Of a DNA stretch of 64,000 nt, positions 9,901 through 19,678 are shown in pieces. The position numbers were made by a program, and so were the translations under genes. Within the stretch, counting starts at the first letter, position 1. Each line of letters opens with the position of its first letter. Below the pieces are notes generated by a model. That model saw nothing but the letters and a program-made list of their open reading frames with translations. It did not search any database and was not told the DNA's origin. This stretch comes from Actinomycetota bacterium (GTDB taxonomy: Bacteria; Actinomycetota; Coriobacteriia; Anaerosomatales; Anaerosomataceae), in assembly GCA_004348925.1 (NCBI GenBank), contig RCMX01000006.1, positions 151,223 through 215,222 of the forward strand, given 5' to 3'.

Positions 9901-11187
9901 CGTCACGATGCTGAGGAATACCCCGAGCATACGGCCTTCGGCCACGGCCTGATCGATCACGTGCGCGTCCCGGTCGATGCCGAGCAGCGCGACCGCTCTA
10001 CCTCCGGTTGTCTTCACAGGCGCGTATCCCGAATACCACGTGCCGTACATATCGGTCTCCGGACCTTCAATGAACTCACGAGGGTTCGCCGACGCGCTAC
10101 GAAGCTCGGGGCTCGCGTCATCGTACGTCGTTCCCGGCGGATCCTCGACACCGTCGTAGCGCAGCGGTGTTCCCTCGACGAGGATCACGACGTTCCCGCC
10201 TCTCGCCGCGGCGAGGTACATGAACGTATCGGTGGTCGCCGCGTCGAGCATTCGCGACATCTGCCGCTGCACCGCGCGGTAGTTCTCGGTGGCTACGTCG
10301 GCCTTGGTCCCCGTGAGCTGATCGACCGCCCCGACGTCGAGGGCCGCAGCAGCGAGCCGTGCCTGGGTCTGCAGGTCCGTATACTCCTGCCGACGATGGG
10401 TCACGCCGGTCTGCTCGGTTATCACCCAGCCGGCCACGAGCGCGACGATCAGCACCGTCGTCGTCACCCAGCGCAACCGCTTGAACTCCGTACGCGACTC
10501 GGGGTCGAGCACAGCGGCTGTGCGCTGCTGATAGTACGACCCGAGCTGCCAGGCGAACACGAGCGCGGTGACGGCGCGTACGGCCTGAACCGGGATGCCG
10601 ACGATGGCGCGAAACGCGGCTTCATTGAGGACGCTCATCGGGAAGATGCCGACTTCGGCCTCCGAGAACATCCCCAGCACCGCATAGAGTGCGAGCGCTG
10701 CCGCGGCGAACAGGAGCGGCCTGCCGACGACGTGCTCATTGCGTCCGGCATGCACGAACAGGGCGTACGCGGCGAACACCGATGCAACGATGCCCAGCAG
10801 GTACGTGACCACGACCGCGATACCGATCTGACCGGATGCTAACCCGATCACGACGAGGATCGCGGGCGGTCCCAGAATCCACGGGCGCTGCCGCCAGGTG
10901 CCGAGACGCTCCGCACTCTCCCGCCAGAACTCGACAAGACACAGGAACGCCAGGGCAGCGATAAGGTGCGTCGCGGTTGAGACGATCGCGGGCGGCAGGT
11001 ATACGAGACCCACCGCACGGCTCCAGTCGACGAACGTCCAGAGCAACCCGAACGCCGCGAGGTAGCCCCACGGAAGGAGGTCATCCCCGCTTCGGCGGAG
11101 ATGATTCGCGTGCATCGCGGCGACGAGGAAACCGACACCGCTCAGAAACAGCAGGTAGTCCACCTGCGCCGCAAGGAAGTCGCCCAT
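6916..11187 (-). CDS. Membrane hybrid sensor histidine kinase (7-8 TM, Cache-like, PAS, GAF, PAS, HisKA, HATPase, 2 receivers)
   Basis: A 1423-residue hybrid kinase. An N-terminal block of 7-8 hydrophobic helices (1-215) is followed by TM 240-257, an extracytoplasmic Cache-like domain (about 260-415, with GTWYSGYAPV) and TM 422-440. Next come PAS (455-565), GAF (580-745), PAS (750-870), HisKA with H896 in SMSHEIRTPMNA, HATPase (NLVGNAIKFTD, then DTGIGIP and GGTGLGL), and two receivers (VVLDNRMPGMDG, then LILMDMQMPVMDG). The start has GGAGGCCAC before the ATG. It is first in the operon with the HPt and receiver-GspE genes, giving a complete multistep relay. The two sensory modules suggest both a membrane-embedded signal and an external ligand; neither can be named. 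Confidence 0.92.
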   Translation of the reverse strand: MGDFLAAQVDYLLFLSGVGFLVAAMHANHLRRSGDDLLPWGYLAAFGLLWTFVDWSRAVGLVYLPPAIVSTATHLIAALAFLCLVEFWRESAERLGTWRQRPWILGPPAILVVIGLASGQIGIAVVVTYLLGIVASVFAAYALFVHAGRNEHVVGRPLLFAAAALALYAVLGMFSEAEVGIFPMSVLNEAAFRAIVGIPVQAVRAVTALVFAWQLGSYYQQRTAAVLDPESRTEFKRLRWVTTTVLIVALVAGWVITEQTGVTHRRQEYTDLQTQARLAAAALDVGAVDQLTGTKADVATENYRAVQRQMSRMLDAATTDTFMYLAAARGGNVVILVEGTPLRYDGVEDPPGTTYDDASPELRSASANPREFIEGPETDMYGTWYSGYAPVKTTGGRAVALLGIDRDAHVIDQAVAEGRMLGVFLSIVTSVLILGSYMVAQMTRSWAARVSTTERQFRAVFDNAPEGIFVMRLSDRTIVEANPHMSSWLRYPANAIIGMDVTQLVVEGLDGITACLGGLIGGAQSAMHECVYLRGDGSTVIVEVTAVPMMHHGEDSVLVFARDTTLRKQAEEATDYRARFYDLVSDISTGFINIEPDRVDEGVDRALKLVGSFVNADRAYVFEFSDGRDLMSNTHEWVPIAAMSRKSLFESAEVTRYPFIVETLARQDEVLIDDVEHDERLAEHERESLREAGVKSVVAVPMTWRGEMIGFLGFDSISRTSAWGSEAVNLLRMAAYAIVNALERKRTNIEVRRLTTALEQSPVGVAMTDADGDIVYVNQRFMQLTGYSLRELKGQNPRILKSGLTPDATYGALWGTITAGKEWHGEFVNLRKDGTTYWASASISPIKNYDGETTHYVCAQEDVTAIKAAEGALQSSMRAAEDANRAKSEFLASMSHEIRTPMNAIIGMAELLEETELSNQQRRYVDIFKSAGESLLVLINDVLDLSKIEAGKLEVESVPFDLADVVEKTVSVLGIRAREKDIELLSRIAPGTPTKIKGDPDRLRQVLTNLVGNAIKFTDVGQVLVTVENAGENDRVPDGFNLAISVADTGIGIPPEKQQAVFESFTQADSSTTRRFGGTGLGLTISRRLVELMGGRIGLTSIEGEGATFHFTIPVSRVDASLVPEGPELARLDGLRVLVVDDNATNRLIVREMLAGWGSLGGEAEDGPHGLDELTRAAKEGRAYDVVVLDNRMPGMDGMQLLSLVRQDPVLRDTGIVMLSSDVISLSGRLRALGVTDYLMKPVKRADLHEAIATAAAVHGAAVVAAATAAPAATAEPEPVTPEPEAPLADQVPLNVLLVEDSEDNRFLMLAHLSKTPHHVTVAENGAEAVAALESAAEPFDLILMDMQMPVMDGYEATRHIRELEQDSGAHTPIVALTAFALKEEVQKSLDAGCDDHLTKPIKKQVLLETLERYSMEVGEHGR

Positions 11188-11328
11188 GTGGCCTCCGGAT
11201 TGCCCGCGATGTCGGATGCGCAGTCGCTGGACCGTCGCGTGTGATGTGCTCCTAACGCTTTCATACTAGTGCGAAGCGCCCGCATTGACGATAGATGGGG
11301 TCATCTGCGCGACGAAAGGCGCCAGGCG

Positions 11329-12192
11329 CTATCGACGGGCGCTTCGTCTCACACTGTCGACGGCAGCACGCCCGGCCTGCTCGCCCAGATCGACCAACTG
11401 CCGGACCGAGAGAAACTCGTAACCGGCGAAGCCGTGCACCTCGGGCGAGACCACCACGTCGGCTGCAGCGAGCGCGGGAGCGGCGACCTGTCGTTCGAGC
11501 ACCTCGACGGTCGCCGCCGCGACCTCGAGCCCCGAGAGTCCCCGGCGCCGCGGCCCCTCGCCTCTCAGCGCCGCTCGAAGATCCTTGAGCGGGCCGGTGC
11601 CGTTGTCGGAATCGGCTCCCGGATCCAGGCGCCCGTCTCCGCAGACATCGACGGCGACGACCACGTCTGCGCCCAGTTCTCGGGCGAGCGAGACCGGTAT
11701 CGGGTCCGTCAGGAATCCGTCGACCAAGATCCGGTCGTCGGCCCGCACCGGCATGAAGACGAGCGGGATGGACAGGCTCGACCGTACGGCGTGGACCAGG
11801 TCTCCCGACGTGTGAGCCACACGCGTGCCGAGCGCAAGATCGGTCGACACGCAGCCGAACGGCATCTGCAGCTCCTCGAACGTCGCCGGCAGATGCTCGG
11901 CAAGGAACATCTCGACCTTCTCGCCCGAGAGCAGCGCGCCGCTCCGAATGGTCACGTCCGCGAGCGAGAGCAGCGACTTGATGTCAAACCCGAGCGCTAT
12001 CTCCTCGATCTCATCGAGCGTGTGACCTGCGGCATACATCGCACCGACCACGGCTCCCATGCTGGTACCCGTCACGACGTCCGGCGCCAGCCCGTGCCCG
12101 GCGAGTGCCCTAAGCACTCCGATGTGCGCCAGGCCGCGCGCGCTGCCGCTTCCCAGCGCGAGCCCCAGCCGCTTTGCCCTGAACGGCCACAT
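11329..12192 (-). CDS. Patatin-like phospholipase, RssA/NTE family
   Basis: A 287-residue cytoplasmic serine lipid hydrolase. The start MWPFRAKR at 12192 is preferred over a frame open 27 codons upstream, because GGAAGG lies behind it and the patatin fold begins at once. LGSGSARGLAHIGVL is the oxyanion-hole loop, with one Gly replaced by Ser compared with the usual GGGxRG. TGTSMGAVVG is the nucleophile elbow, and VDGFLTDPIP holds the catalytic Asp. It lies 4 bases after the phosphatidyltransferase stop, in a lipid operon with an acyltransferase. That context suggests phospholipid turnover, though the substrate is unknown. Confidence 0.87.
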   Translation of the reverse strand: MWPFRAKRLGLALGSGSARGLAHIGVLRALAGHGLAPDVVTGTSMGAVVGAMYAAGHTLDEIEEIALGFDIKSLLSLADVTIRSGALLSGEKVEMFLAEHLPATFEELQMPFGCVSTDLALGTRVAHTSGDLVHAVRSSLSIPLVFMPVRADDRILVDGFLTDPIPVSLARELGADVVVAVDVCGDGRLDPGADSDNGTGPLKDLRAALRGEGPRRRGLSGLEVAAATVEVLERQVAAPALAAADVVVSPEVHGFAGYEFLSVRQLVDLGEQAGRAAVDSVRRSARR

Positions 12193-12196
12193 GGCG

Positions 12197-12865
12197 CTAC
12201 TTGCCTTCCTTCGCGAGCACAATCGCTTGCCTGGACGATGCAATGAGGAATGCTGTCGCGAGTCCGACGGCAAGCACGATACCGATGAGGTCGAACGGCT
12301 TCATCCCGCCGAGAACTTCGGTGCGGAAGAAGGTGGGCACGAAGAAGATGGCCGTGTTCACGAGCATGATGATGACGCGCATCTCCGTGGGGCCCATCGT
12401 CCCGTAGCTGATCTTGAAGACGCCGTCCACGCACGTACGGATGTACACGTGCACGGACACAAGCAGATAGCCGATGAGTGCGAAGGCGGCTATGTCGAGC
12501 CGCAGGAACGGCGACATACCGATGCCGATGATCGTGAGGAACTCGGCCACCGCGTCGACCGTGTGATCGATGTAGAAGCCGAACTTTGGGCGTTCGATCT
12601 TCCGGAAGCGCGCGAGCGTGCCGTCGAGGCTGTCACCGAACCAGTTCAGGACGAAGCCAAGGTTCACGAACCACAGCCACCAGATGCTCGCGTTGGAAAG
12701 CCAGTAGCCGACGAAGATCATGATCGACGCGATGACGCCGATACCGGTCAGCACGTCAGGAGTCACCCAGGCAGGCATGCGAGCGGCAAGCCACTGCAAC
12801 GCTGGACGCTCGAGCGGGCCGAGAAGCATGTCGTTCACGCGCTTGTGCTGCTTGATGTCAGCCAT
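12197..12865 (-). CDS. CDP-alcohol phosphatidyltransferase family protein
   Basis: An integral membrane enzyme of 222 residues that transfers a phosphatidyl group from a CDP-lipid to an alcohol. The full active-site signature is present: GDSLDGTLAR, nine residues, then GFYIDHTVD, matching DxxDGxxAR(x9)GxxxDxxxD. About six membrane helices follow. The start is the ATG at 12865 with GGAGGTACC upstream, and it overlaps the stop of the acyltransferase gene. The acceptor alcohol (glycerol phosphate, inositol phosphate or another) cannot be read from the sequence. The acyltransferase neighbour resembles the actinobacterial phosphatidylinositol mannoside arrangement, but no mannosyltransferase is nearby. 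Confidence 0.85.
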   Translation of the reverse strand: MADIKQHKRVNDMLLGPLERPALQWLAARMPAWVTPDVLTGIGVIASIMIFVGYWLSNASIWWLWFVNLGFVLNWFGDSLDGTLARFRKIERPKFGFYIDHTVDAVAEFLTIIGIGMSPFLRLDIAAFALIGYLLVSVHVYIRTCVDGVFKISYGTMGPTEMRVIIMLVNTAIFFVPTFFRTEVLGGMKPFDLIGIVLAVGLATAFLIASSRQAIVLAKEGK

Positions 12866-13787
12866 CGTTCGGGGTACCTCCGCTGTCGTGCGCCGCCCAC
12901 GGCGCCTGGATGTCGGGCCACACCGCGTGCGGCATCGCCCACTGGCGGGGCGTACGGGTGATGAGTTCCTCGGCGACGGCAAGGGCCGTCTCGGCATTGC
13001 GCAGCACGTCATCAGGATTCTTGACCGAACCCGTCATCGTCATCGGATCGGATGCCTGGAGTTCGTAGAGTCCGTCTTCGCGCCGCAGCGCCGAGATGAC
13101 GATGACGGGTGCCTGTGCCCGCATCGCAAGCCGGACGTGCAGCACCGGAACGTTGGCAGGCGCGCCGAAGAAGCGCGGGCGCAGTTCGGCCTCGGGAAGC
13201 GGACGGTCGATACCGGTGAGCACGGTGCCGCCGTCGGAGAGACGACGGGCCGCACGTTTGAGCGACTCGATCGTGACCGGTGTCATCTCGAGGCCGTTGC
13301 GCTTGCGCATCTCGTTCTGCCACTGGTAGCCGCCATTGGGTTCCGCGACGGAGAGGACCTGAGCGCGCCAGCCGGAGATACCGAGCGCCTGTCCCACGAG
13401 ATCGAAATTCCCCAGGTGGACACCGACAACGACGTGCGGGCCCCTGGACGTCTCGGCCAAGAACCGCTCGAACGTCTCGTTCACGACGACGCGGCTCAGA
13501 AGCGCCTGCGGATCCTTCGGCAGGTGATAGATGTCGTAGAGAAAGCGCCCGCTCATCTCGAGCGTGGAGCGCACCGCTTCGTCAAGTGCAGCACCCTCAA
13601 GCGTCCGCCCCGAGGCCATCCACTGGTTCGTTCGGATCGCCCGCACCATCGGAGCATCCGACTCCGCCGCCAGACGCCTGGCTCCCGCGCGCGCGATGCG
13701 ATAGCCGAGGGCGGGCGGCGTCGCACGACTCACGGCAAGCGCGAGGCCGATGCCGAGCCTGCTGTTGGAGAACGACTGGAAATCCAC
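12858..13787 (-). CDS. LpxL/HtrB-family lysophospholipid acyltransferase
   Basis: A 309-residue membrane-associated acyltransferase. The GTG start at 13787 is chosen because GGAGGGAGG precedes it and the protein then begins with a normal family N-terminus; the frame is open 72 codons further into the divergent promoter. VHLGNFDLVG supplies the HxxxxD catalytic pair, and GVHLGN is typical of the family. GTVLTGIDRP and APVIVISALRR resemble later conserved blocks. In actinobacteria such proteins (PatA-like) acylate glycolipids such as phosphatidylinositol mannosides. Here it heads a three-gene lipid operon. Confidence 0.83.
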   Translation of the reverse strand: MDFQSFSNSRLGIGLALAVSRATPPALGYRIARAGARRLAAESDAPMVRAIRTNQWMASGRTLEGAALDEAVRSTLEMSGRFLYDIYHLPKDPQALLSRVVVNETFERFLAETSRGPHVVVGVHLGNFDLVGQALGISGWRAQVLSVAEPNGGYQWQNEMRKRNGLEMTPVTIESLKRAARRLSDGGTVLTGIDRPLPEAELRPRFFGAPANVPVLHVRLAMRAQAPVIVISALRREDGLYELQASDPMTMTGSVKNPDDVLRNAETALAVAEELITRTPRQWAMPHAVWPDIQAPWAAHDSGGTPNDG

Positions 13788-13914
13788 GCCCGTACGGCCT
13801 CCCTCCGGGTCGCAGCGACCGCTCAAGTGTAGCAGTCCTCCCGTGCGGGTCGCAGGTGCTTCTGCTACGCTCGTTTCGACGGCGAGCGACCAATCGGAGG
13901 CGAACGCGAGCACC

Positions 13915-15111
13915 ATGACCGATACAGAGGGCGGCTCACGAACTGCAGGTCCAGGATCGGCCCCCGATATCGTCGAGATCCCGCTGGGTGACCCCCGACT
14001 CAAGGAGTTTGTCCGCTTTCCGCTCCGGCTCTACAAAGGCGATCCGCACTGGACGCCACAGCTCGACGCCGACCTGCTCGGCAACAAGCTTCTCGGAATG
14101 CAGGGGCTGCTCACGCCGGAGCACCCGTATCATCGCACCGCCAGGGCCACGCACTTCATGGCGTACCGTGACGGTGAGCCTGTCGGCCGCATCTCGGCAG
14201 TCGTGAACGAGCGCATCAACGAATACTGGGGCGGGAAGTTCGGCTTCTTCGGCTTCTTCGAGGTCATCGAAGAGTACGCCGTGGCCGAGAAGCTCCTGGA
14301 TGCGGCGCGTGACTGGTGCAAGGAGCACGGTGCGGAGGTGCTGCGCGGGCCGGGTGAGTACTCCAACATGACGCACGAACGTCAGGCGTGCCTGATCGAG
14401 GGCTTCGACCAGGACGTCTATGTGGAGCACACCTACAACCCGCCATATTATGCAGAGTTCATCGAGCGCTACGGGTTCGTGAAGGCGAAAGACTACGTGG
14501 CGTACCTGATCGACCTCACCGCGCCCGCGAATGAGCGACTCACGCGGGTCTCGAGACTCGTGCGCAAGCGGGGAGCGCTTGAGACACGATGCGTGGTCAT
14601 GAAAGACCTGCAGGCCGAAGTCGAGCTCATCGTGGACATCTATAACAAGGCGTGGGCCGAGAACTGGGGCTTCCTCCCGATCACCGACTGGGAAGCCGAT
14701 GCGCTCGTCGAGGCGCTCAAGATGATCATCGACCCGGAGCTCATACGCTTCGCCTACCACGACGGCGAACCCATCGCGGTACTCGGCTGCTTCCCGGATC
14801 CTAACGTGGCCCTTCGCCCGCGATGGAAGTGGTACGGCGACTCGGATTACGTGCGCATCGCGCGCCTCCTGACGACGAAGAAGCCGATCCCGCGGGTACG
14901 ACTGATGTTCTTCGGCGTACTGCCGGGTTACCGCGGGCTGGGCACCGACGCCCTGCTCTTCGACGAGGTGCTCTCCTACTCGCAGAAGCGAGGCTACAAA
15001 CAGTGCGATGCCTCTCTGCTGCTGGAGAACAACGATCTCGTCATCCGCGCATCGGAGTTCATGGGCGGTCACGAGTACAAGAAGTGGCGAATCTGGGACC
15101 TGCCGCTCTAG
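13915..15111 (+). CDS. GNAT-like acyltransferase domain protein
   Basis: A 398-residue protein with two GNAT-like halves. The ATG at 13915 is the first after a GGAGG and lies 127 bases from the divergent acyltransferase start. The N-terminal half has PLRLYKGDPHWTPQL and GEPVGRISAVVNERIN; the C-terminal half has FFGVLPGYRGLGTDALL, close to the acetyl-CoA-binding R/Q-x-x-G-x-G/A loop, then a family-like ending HEYKKWRIWDLPL. Homologues are common in many bacteria as uncharacterised proteins. The substrate is unknown. It is followed 82 bases later by the second receiver-GspE gene. Confidence 0.75.
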   Translation: MTDTEGGSRTAGPGSAPDIVEIPLGDPRLKEFVRFPLRLYKGDPHWTPQLDADLLGNKLLGMQGLLTPEHPYHRTARATHFMAYRDGEPVGRISAVVNERINEYWGGKFGFFGFFEVIEEYAVAEKLLDAARDWCKEHGAEVLRGPGEYSNMTHERQACLIEGFDQDVYVEHTYNPPYYAEFIERYGFVKAKDYVAYLIDLTAPANERLTRVSRLVRKRGALETRCVVMKDLQAEVELIVDIYNKAWAENWGFLPITDWEADALVEALKMIIDPELIRFAYHDGEPIAVLGCFPDPNVALRPRWKWYGDSDYVRIARLLTTKKPIPRVRLMFFGVLPGYRGLGTDALLFDEVLSYSQKRGYKQCDASLLLENNDLVIRASEFMGGHEYKKWRIWDLPL

Positions 15112-15193
15112 ATCCGGTCGGCTCATCGCTCGCTGCGAAGCATTGCCGCATGGGTATTCTCATCAGTGTCCTTCCATCTGGCACGGAGGCAAC

Positions 15194-17692
15194 ATGGAGA
15201 CAACCGGCGCTGTGATCCTGAGTGTTGACGACGATCGGGACATCCTCGAGATCGTTCGGCTCACGCTCGTTACAGCCGGCTTCGAGGTTCTCACCGCCGA
15301 GAACGGCCCTGACGCGATCCGTCTCGCTCTCAAGAACCACCCCGCGCTCGTGCTGCTCGACGCGATGATGCCGGGGATGGACGGGTATGCGGTCGCAGAG
15401 GAGATGCAATCCCTCTCGGACCTCCAGCAGATACCCATCGTCTTCCTCACCGCGCTTTCCGGCGAGCGGGATCGCCAGCGAGCGTTCGGCGCGGGTGCGG
15501 TCGACTACATGACGAAGCCGTTCACCGGTGACAGCCTGGTCGAGATCGTGCGGAAGCATGTAGCTACCGGTCGACGGTTCGCAAGCATCGGGGCGCGGCG
15601 GACCGGATGGGCGGAGCGTGTCAGCGCCGAGGATTTCGAGCGGTTCAAAGCGTCGCTCGTCGAGTCGCTTGGAGAGAGCAGCGCCGCGGCGGTCGGACGC
15701 ATCGTGCCGGCCACCGTGTACTCGCTGGCGGACGCCACCCGGAAGCCCGAGTCCCTCATCGCGGAGCTCATCGCCCGCTACTTCGGCATCGGTCATCTCG
15801 CGCGCATCTCGCCCCGCGAGATCCGGCTCGGCGTCCTGCCGACGCCGTTCTGCAAGACCAACCTCGTCGTGCCCATCAACAACCAGGCGATCGGTGACGC
15901 GTACGTGGTGGCGAACCCGTTCAACTGGGAGCTCATCGAAACGCTCGAGCGCGCCTCCGGCAGCGATGAGTACACGCTGTTGGTCGCAGCGCCGTCGACC
16001 ATCCGCGCCGTCTTCGAGGAAGAAACGTCCGAGCGGGGCCTGAAGCTCGCTGTAAGCCCTGGTCTCGTCGGCGTCACCGGCAACGCGAAGCGCCCCGGAA
16101 CGCGAGAGCTCGCGGTACGCCCGCCTGCTTACGTCATCGACCATGCAATCGCGGCCGCCGTGGCCGACGGCGCTTCTGACGTGGAGTTCGAACCCTCTGT
16201 CGACGGCGTCTCGATCGGCTACCGCGTCGGCGGCACCATCCGACCGGGCTTCTCGGTATCACACGAGTCGGCGATCATGCTGCTCTCGCGCGCGAAGACG
16301 CTCGCGGGCCTCGACATCAACGAGCGTCGCCGCGCACAGCGTGGATCGATCGACGCGACGGTGGGCGACGTCCCCTACGTGGTCAGGGTCGTCACGCGCG
16401 CAGCACCGCATGGCGAAGCGATGTCGCTCCACCTCGTGCGGGCCGACATCGCACCGGCCTCACCAACGAGCCTCGGCATGACCGACGTCCAGGCCGAGGG
16501 GTTGAGCACCTGCCTGTCGAAGCGAAACGGCCTGGTGCTAGTGGCTTCTCCGGCTCTGGGCGGCAAGACGACGACCGCGTATACGCTGCTCACGATGCTT
16601 GGACCGGCCGGCAGGAACGTCATGTCCGCGGAGAGCCCGGTCGAGTACCACGTCCCCTTCGTGAGCCAGCAGAGCATCGACGAGCGCGTCGGCGCCACAT
16701 ACCCGGCCGTGATCGCGTCGACGATCGCCCAGAGACCCGACGCGCTGTTCGTCGGCGAGCTCCGCGCGCCCGAGACGCTGCAGGCCGTGTTGCGATTCGC
16801 AGCCGAGGACGGCCTCGTCATCTCGACCATCAACGCGCCGTCGGCGACGGCGGCCCTGCCCGCACTCGAGGCGCTGGGGGCGACACGGGCATGGATGGCG
16901 CAGAACCTCGTCGCCATCGTCGCCGAACGACTCGTGCCGCTGCCGTGTCCCGAATGCTCGACGACACAGGCGCTCTCTGCCGAGCAAAGCACCATGCTCA
17001 GGCCGTTCGGCGTCCCTGCCTCGGCGGAGATCGTCGTCCCGGCAGGTTGCGATGCATGCGGTGGTACCGGGACTGCAGGACGAACCGGCGTCTTCGAGAT
17101 CGTGTGCGCCTCCGACGCGGTCCGGGCTGCGATCGCATCGGGCGCAAGCGCTGCCGAGCTGCGCACGCTCCTCTCGCAGGGGGACAACCCGCTGCTCGGC
17201 AACCGCGCACTCGAGCTGCTCCTCTCGGGGAAGATCGGCGTGGAAGCCGCGTTCGCGGCGGGTATGGCGGACGATCGTGACCTGCTCGCGAAGCTGAAGC
17301 CGGGCGCGGCCGCTCCGCTGCGCACGGGTGCGAGCCTGCTGCTCGTCGACGACGCCGAGGACAACCGCGCGCTGCTTGAGACGACCCTCTCGGCAAGCGG
17401 CTTCGCGATGTCGACGGCGAACAACGGCCTCGAGGCGATCCGCCTGATGGAACGGGGCGCCTTCGACCTGGTACTCTCGGATCTCCGCATGCCGCTCATG
17501 GACGGATTCGGCCTGCTCGACGAAACCGCGCGCAAGCACAACGTGCCGCTCATGATCTACTCGGCCAGCACGGACCCGGCCGATGAGGTCCGTGCGCTCG
17601 ATGCGGGGGCGATTGACTTCCTGCGCATCCCCGTGCGCCGGGAGGTGCTCGTCGCGCGCGTGAAGCACGCACTCGCGATCGCTAGCCGATAG
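15194..17692 (+). CDS. Receiver - degenerate GspE-like ATPase - receiver protein
   Basis: A paralogue (832 residues) of the protein at 3928-6594 with the same layout: receiver 5-120 (acceptor D56), MshEN-like domain about 145-280, GspE-like core about 310-690, second receiver 712-832 (acceptor D763). The start follows GGAGGCAAC. The ATPase core is eroded at three sites: Walker A reads SPALGGKT (452-459; first Gly is Ser), the Asp box reads AESPVEY instead of VEDPVEY, and the His box reads STINAPSA, with Asn replacing His. The Walker B Glu (VGELR) and the zinc cysteines (CPEC, CDAC) remain. It may be a non-hydrolysing partner that forms mixed hexamers with the active protein. The last 11 bases overlap tkt on the other strand. 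Confidence 0.87.
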   Translation: METTGAVILSVDDDRDILEIVRLTLVTAGFEVLTAENGPDAIRLALKNHPALVLLDAMMPGMDGYAVAEEMQSLSDLQQIPIVFLTALSGERDRQRAFGAGAVDYMTKPFTGDSLVEIVRKHVATGRRFASIGARRTGWAERVSAEDFERFKASLVESLGESSAAAVGRIVPATVYSLADATRKPESLIAELIARYFGIGHLARISPREIRLGVLPTPFCKTNLVVPINNQAIGDAYVVANPFNWELIETLERASGSDEYTLLVAAPSTIRAVFEEETSERGLKLAVSPGLVGVTGNAKRPGTRELAVRPPAYVIDHAIAAAVADGASDVEFEPSVDGVSIGYRVGGTIRPGFSVSHESAIMLLSRAKTLAGLDINERRRAQRGSIDATVGDVPYVVRVVTRAAPHGEAMSLHLVRADIAPASPTSLGMTDVQAEGLSTCLSKRNGLVLVASPALGGKTTTAYTLLTMLGPAGRNVMSAESPVEYHVPFVSQQSIDERVGATYPAVIASTIAQRPDALFVGELRAPETLQAVLRFAAEDGLVISTINAPSATAALPALEALGATRAWMAQNLVAIVAERLVPLPCPECSTTQALSAEQSTMLRPFGVPASAEIVVPAGCDACGGTGTAGRTGVFEIVCASDAVRAAIASGASAAELRTLLSQGDNPLLGNRALELLLSGKIGVEAAFAAGMADDRDLLAKLKPGAAAPLRTGASLLLVDDAEDNRALLETTLSASGFAMSTANNGLEAIRLMERGAFDLVLSDLRMPLMDGFGLLDETARKHNVPLMIYSASTDPADEVRALDAGAIDFLRIPVRREVLVARVKHALAIASR

Positions 17693-19676
17693 CGTCCCGA
17701 ATCGCGGCCACGATATGCTCCGCGGTGATGCCGAGCTCGCGCAGCACGGTGTCGCCGGGCGCCGAGGCGCCGAAGCGGTCGATGCCGACAGCGGTCGTGC
17801 CCTCTCCGAGGTACGTCCGCCAGCCGAGCGTGATACCCGCCTCGGCCGAGACGACCGGCACGCCGGGCACCATGACAGCGGCGCGGTACTCCTCGGCCTG
17901 CCCGGCGAAGAGCTCCGTCGACGGCATGCTGACGACCCGCACGTCGACGCCTGCGGCGGCGAGCGCCTCGCGAGCCTCGAGCGCGAGATGCACTTCGGAG
18001 CCGGATGCGACCGCGATCGCGTCGGGGGTGCCGTCGGCGCCCGCAAGCACATAGCCGCCGCGCATGACACCTTCCTTGAGCTGCGGATACGCGACCGGTG
18101 AGAGCACAGGGAGCTTCTGCCGCGAGAGCGCGAGCAGCACAGGGTGACGGCGCGAGGTCATCGCGAACCGCCAGGCCGCAACGGTCTCGTTCGCGTCGGC
18201 CGGGCGCATCACGATCGCCCCGGGAATCGCCCGAAGCGCCGCGAGATGCTCGACGGGCTGGTGCGTGGGGCCGTCCTCGCCGAGACCGACGCTGTCGTGG
18301 GTGAAGACGTGGATGACGTGCAGCTTTCCGAGCGCCGCCAGGCGGATGGGAGGCCGCATGTAGTCGCTGAAGACCAGGAACGTCGAACCGTACGGGACGA
18401 AGCCGCCGTGATACGCCATCCCGTTGACCACGGCGCCCATCGCATGCTCGCGAACGCCGAAGCGCAGGTTGCGGCCGTCGTAGCGTCCCACCTGGAAGTC
18501 GCCCGCGCCGTCTACGAGCGTCTTGGTGCTTGGCGCGAGGTCCGCCGAGCCGCCCATGAGCTCCGGCACGCGCGCTGCGATCGCATTCAGCACGATGCCG
18601 CCCGTCTCGCGGGTCGCCGCGGCCCCGGACTCGAACACCGGCAGCTCCGCGTCCCAGCCATCAGGTAGCTGGCCCGCCATCCGCCGCTCGAACTCCGCCG
18701 CCTCGGCCCGAAACGCGTCGCGATACGCATCGAACGCCTGGTTCCATGCGGCGTGACGCGCCTGTCCACGCGGAACCGCCTCCCGGAAGTGGACCAGCGC
18801 CTCCGCCGGCACGTGAAACGCGGGTTCGGTCGGCCATCCAAGCGCGTCTTTGGTGAGCCGCACTTCATCCACGCCGAGCGGCTCGCCATGCGCGCCCGCG
18901 GTGTCTTGCTTGTGCGGGCTTCCGAAGCCGATGTGCGTCCGCACGGCAATGAACGACGGCCGGGACTTCTCGGCCCGCGCCGCCTCGATCGCGGCTGCGA
19001 TCGCCGCGATATCGTTGCCGTCGTCGACCCGCTGTACATGCCAGCCGTATGCCGAGAAACGCCCGCAGACATCCTCGGTGAATGCGAGGTCGGTGCCGCC
19101 CTCGATCGAGATGTGGTTGTCGTCGTAGAGGACGACAAGCTTTCCGAGTGCAAGGTGTCCGGCAAGCGACGCGGCCTCGGCGCTCACGCCCTCCATGAGA
19201 TCGCCGTCGCCGCACATCGCGTACGTGTAGTGGTCGACGATCGCATGTCCGGGCCGATTGAAGCGGGCCGCGAGCGACGCCTCGGCGATCGCCATCCCAA
19301 CGGCGTTCGCGATCCCCTGGCCAAGCGGTCCGGTCGTCGCCTCGACGCCGGGGGTGTGGCCGTACTCGGGATGTCCCGGCGTACGGCTCCCCCACTGGCG
19401 AAACGCCTTGAGGTCATCGAGCGACAGGTCGTATCCGGTCAGGTGCAGCAAGGCGTACAGCAGCGCGCAGCCATGCCCGCCAGAGAGCACGAAGCGATCC
19501 CTGTCGGCCCACGTCGGGTCGGTCGGGTCGAAGTGCAGGAATCGGGTCCAGAGGGTGTAGGCGGTGGCAGCGGCTCCCATCGGCATGCCCGGGTGCCCCG
19601 AGTTGGCCTGCTGGACCATGTCCACCGAGAGGAACCGAAGCGTGTCGATCGCCAGGTCATCGATTCGAGCGCCCAT
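17682..19676 (-). CDS. tkt: Transketolase
   Basis: Full-length, 664-residue thiamine-diphosphate enzyme of the non-oxidative pentose phosphate pathway. Visible landmarks: N-terminal [27 protein letters not shown], the ThDP-binding [20 protein letters not shown] with [19 protein letters not shown], and the Pyr-domain FGVREHAMG with the catalytic Glu. AGGGGTAG precedes the ATG at 19676. It starts 2 bases after the membrane-protein gene, so it may be co-transcribed with the ABC exporter genes, an unexpected context for central metabolism. Its 3' end is convergent with, and overlaps, the degenerate GspE gene. Confidence 0.96.
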   Translation of the reverse strand: MGARIDDLAIDTLRFLSVDMVQQANSGHPGMPMGAAATAYTLWTRFLHFDPTDPTWADRDRFVLSGGHGCALLYALLHLTGYDLSLDDLKAFRQWGSRTPGHPEYGHTPGVEATTGPLGQGIANAVGMAIAEASLAARFNRPGHAIVDHYTYAMCGDGDLMEGVSAEAASLAGHLALGKLVVLYDDNHISIEGGTDLAFTEDVCGRFSAYGWHVQRVDDGNDIAAIAAAIEAARAEKSRPSFIAVRTHIGFGSPHKQDTAGAHGEPLGVDEVRLTKDALGWPTEPAFHVPAEALVHFREAVPRGQARHAAWNQAFDAYRDAFRAEAAEFERRMAGQLPDGWDAELPVFESGAAATRETGGIVLNAIAARVPELMGGSADLAPSTKTLVDGAGDFQVGRYDGRNLRFGVREHAMGAVVNGMAYHGGFVPYGSTFLVFSDYMRPPIRLAALGKLHVIHVFTHDSVGLGEDGPTHQPVEHLAALRAIPGAIVMRPADANETVAAWRFAMTSRRHPVLLALSRQKLPVLSPVAYPQLKEGVMRGGYVLAGADGTPDAIAVASGSEVHLALEAREALAAAGVDVRVVSMPSTELFAGQAEEYRAAVMVPGVPVVSAEAGITLGWRTYLGEGTTAVGIDRFGASAPGDTVLRELGITAEHIVAAIRDAIG

Positions 19677-19678
19677 GA

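Noticed and set aside
9532-10842. 436-codon plus-strand frame opposite the hybrid kinase
   Set aside because: No domain and a shadow-type composition; the kinase on the minus strand accounts for the reading frame constraint.
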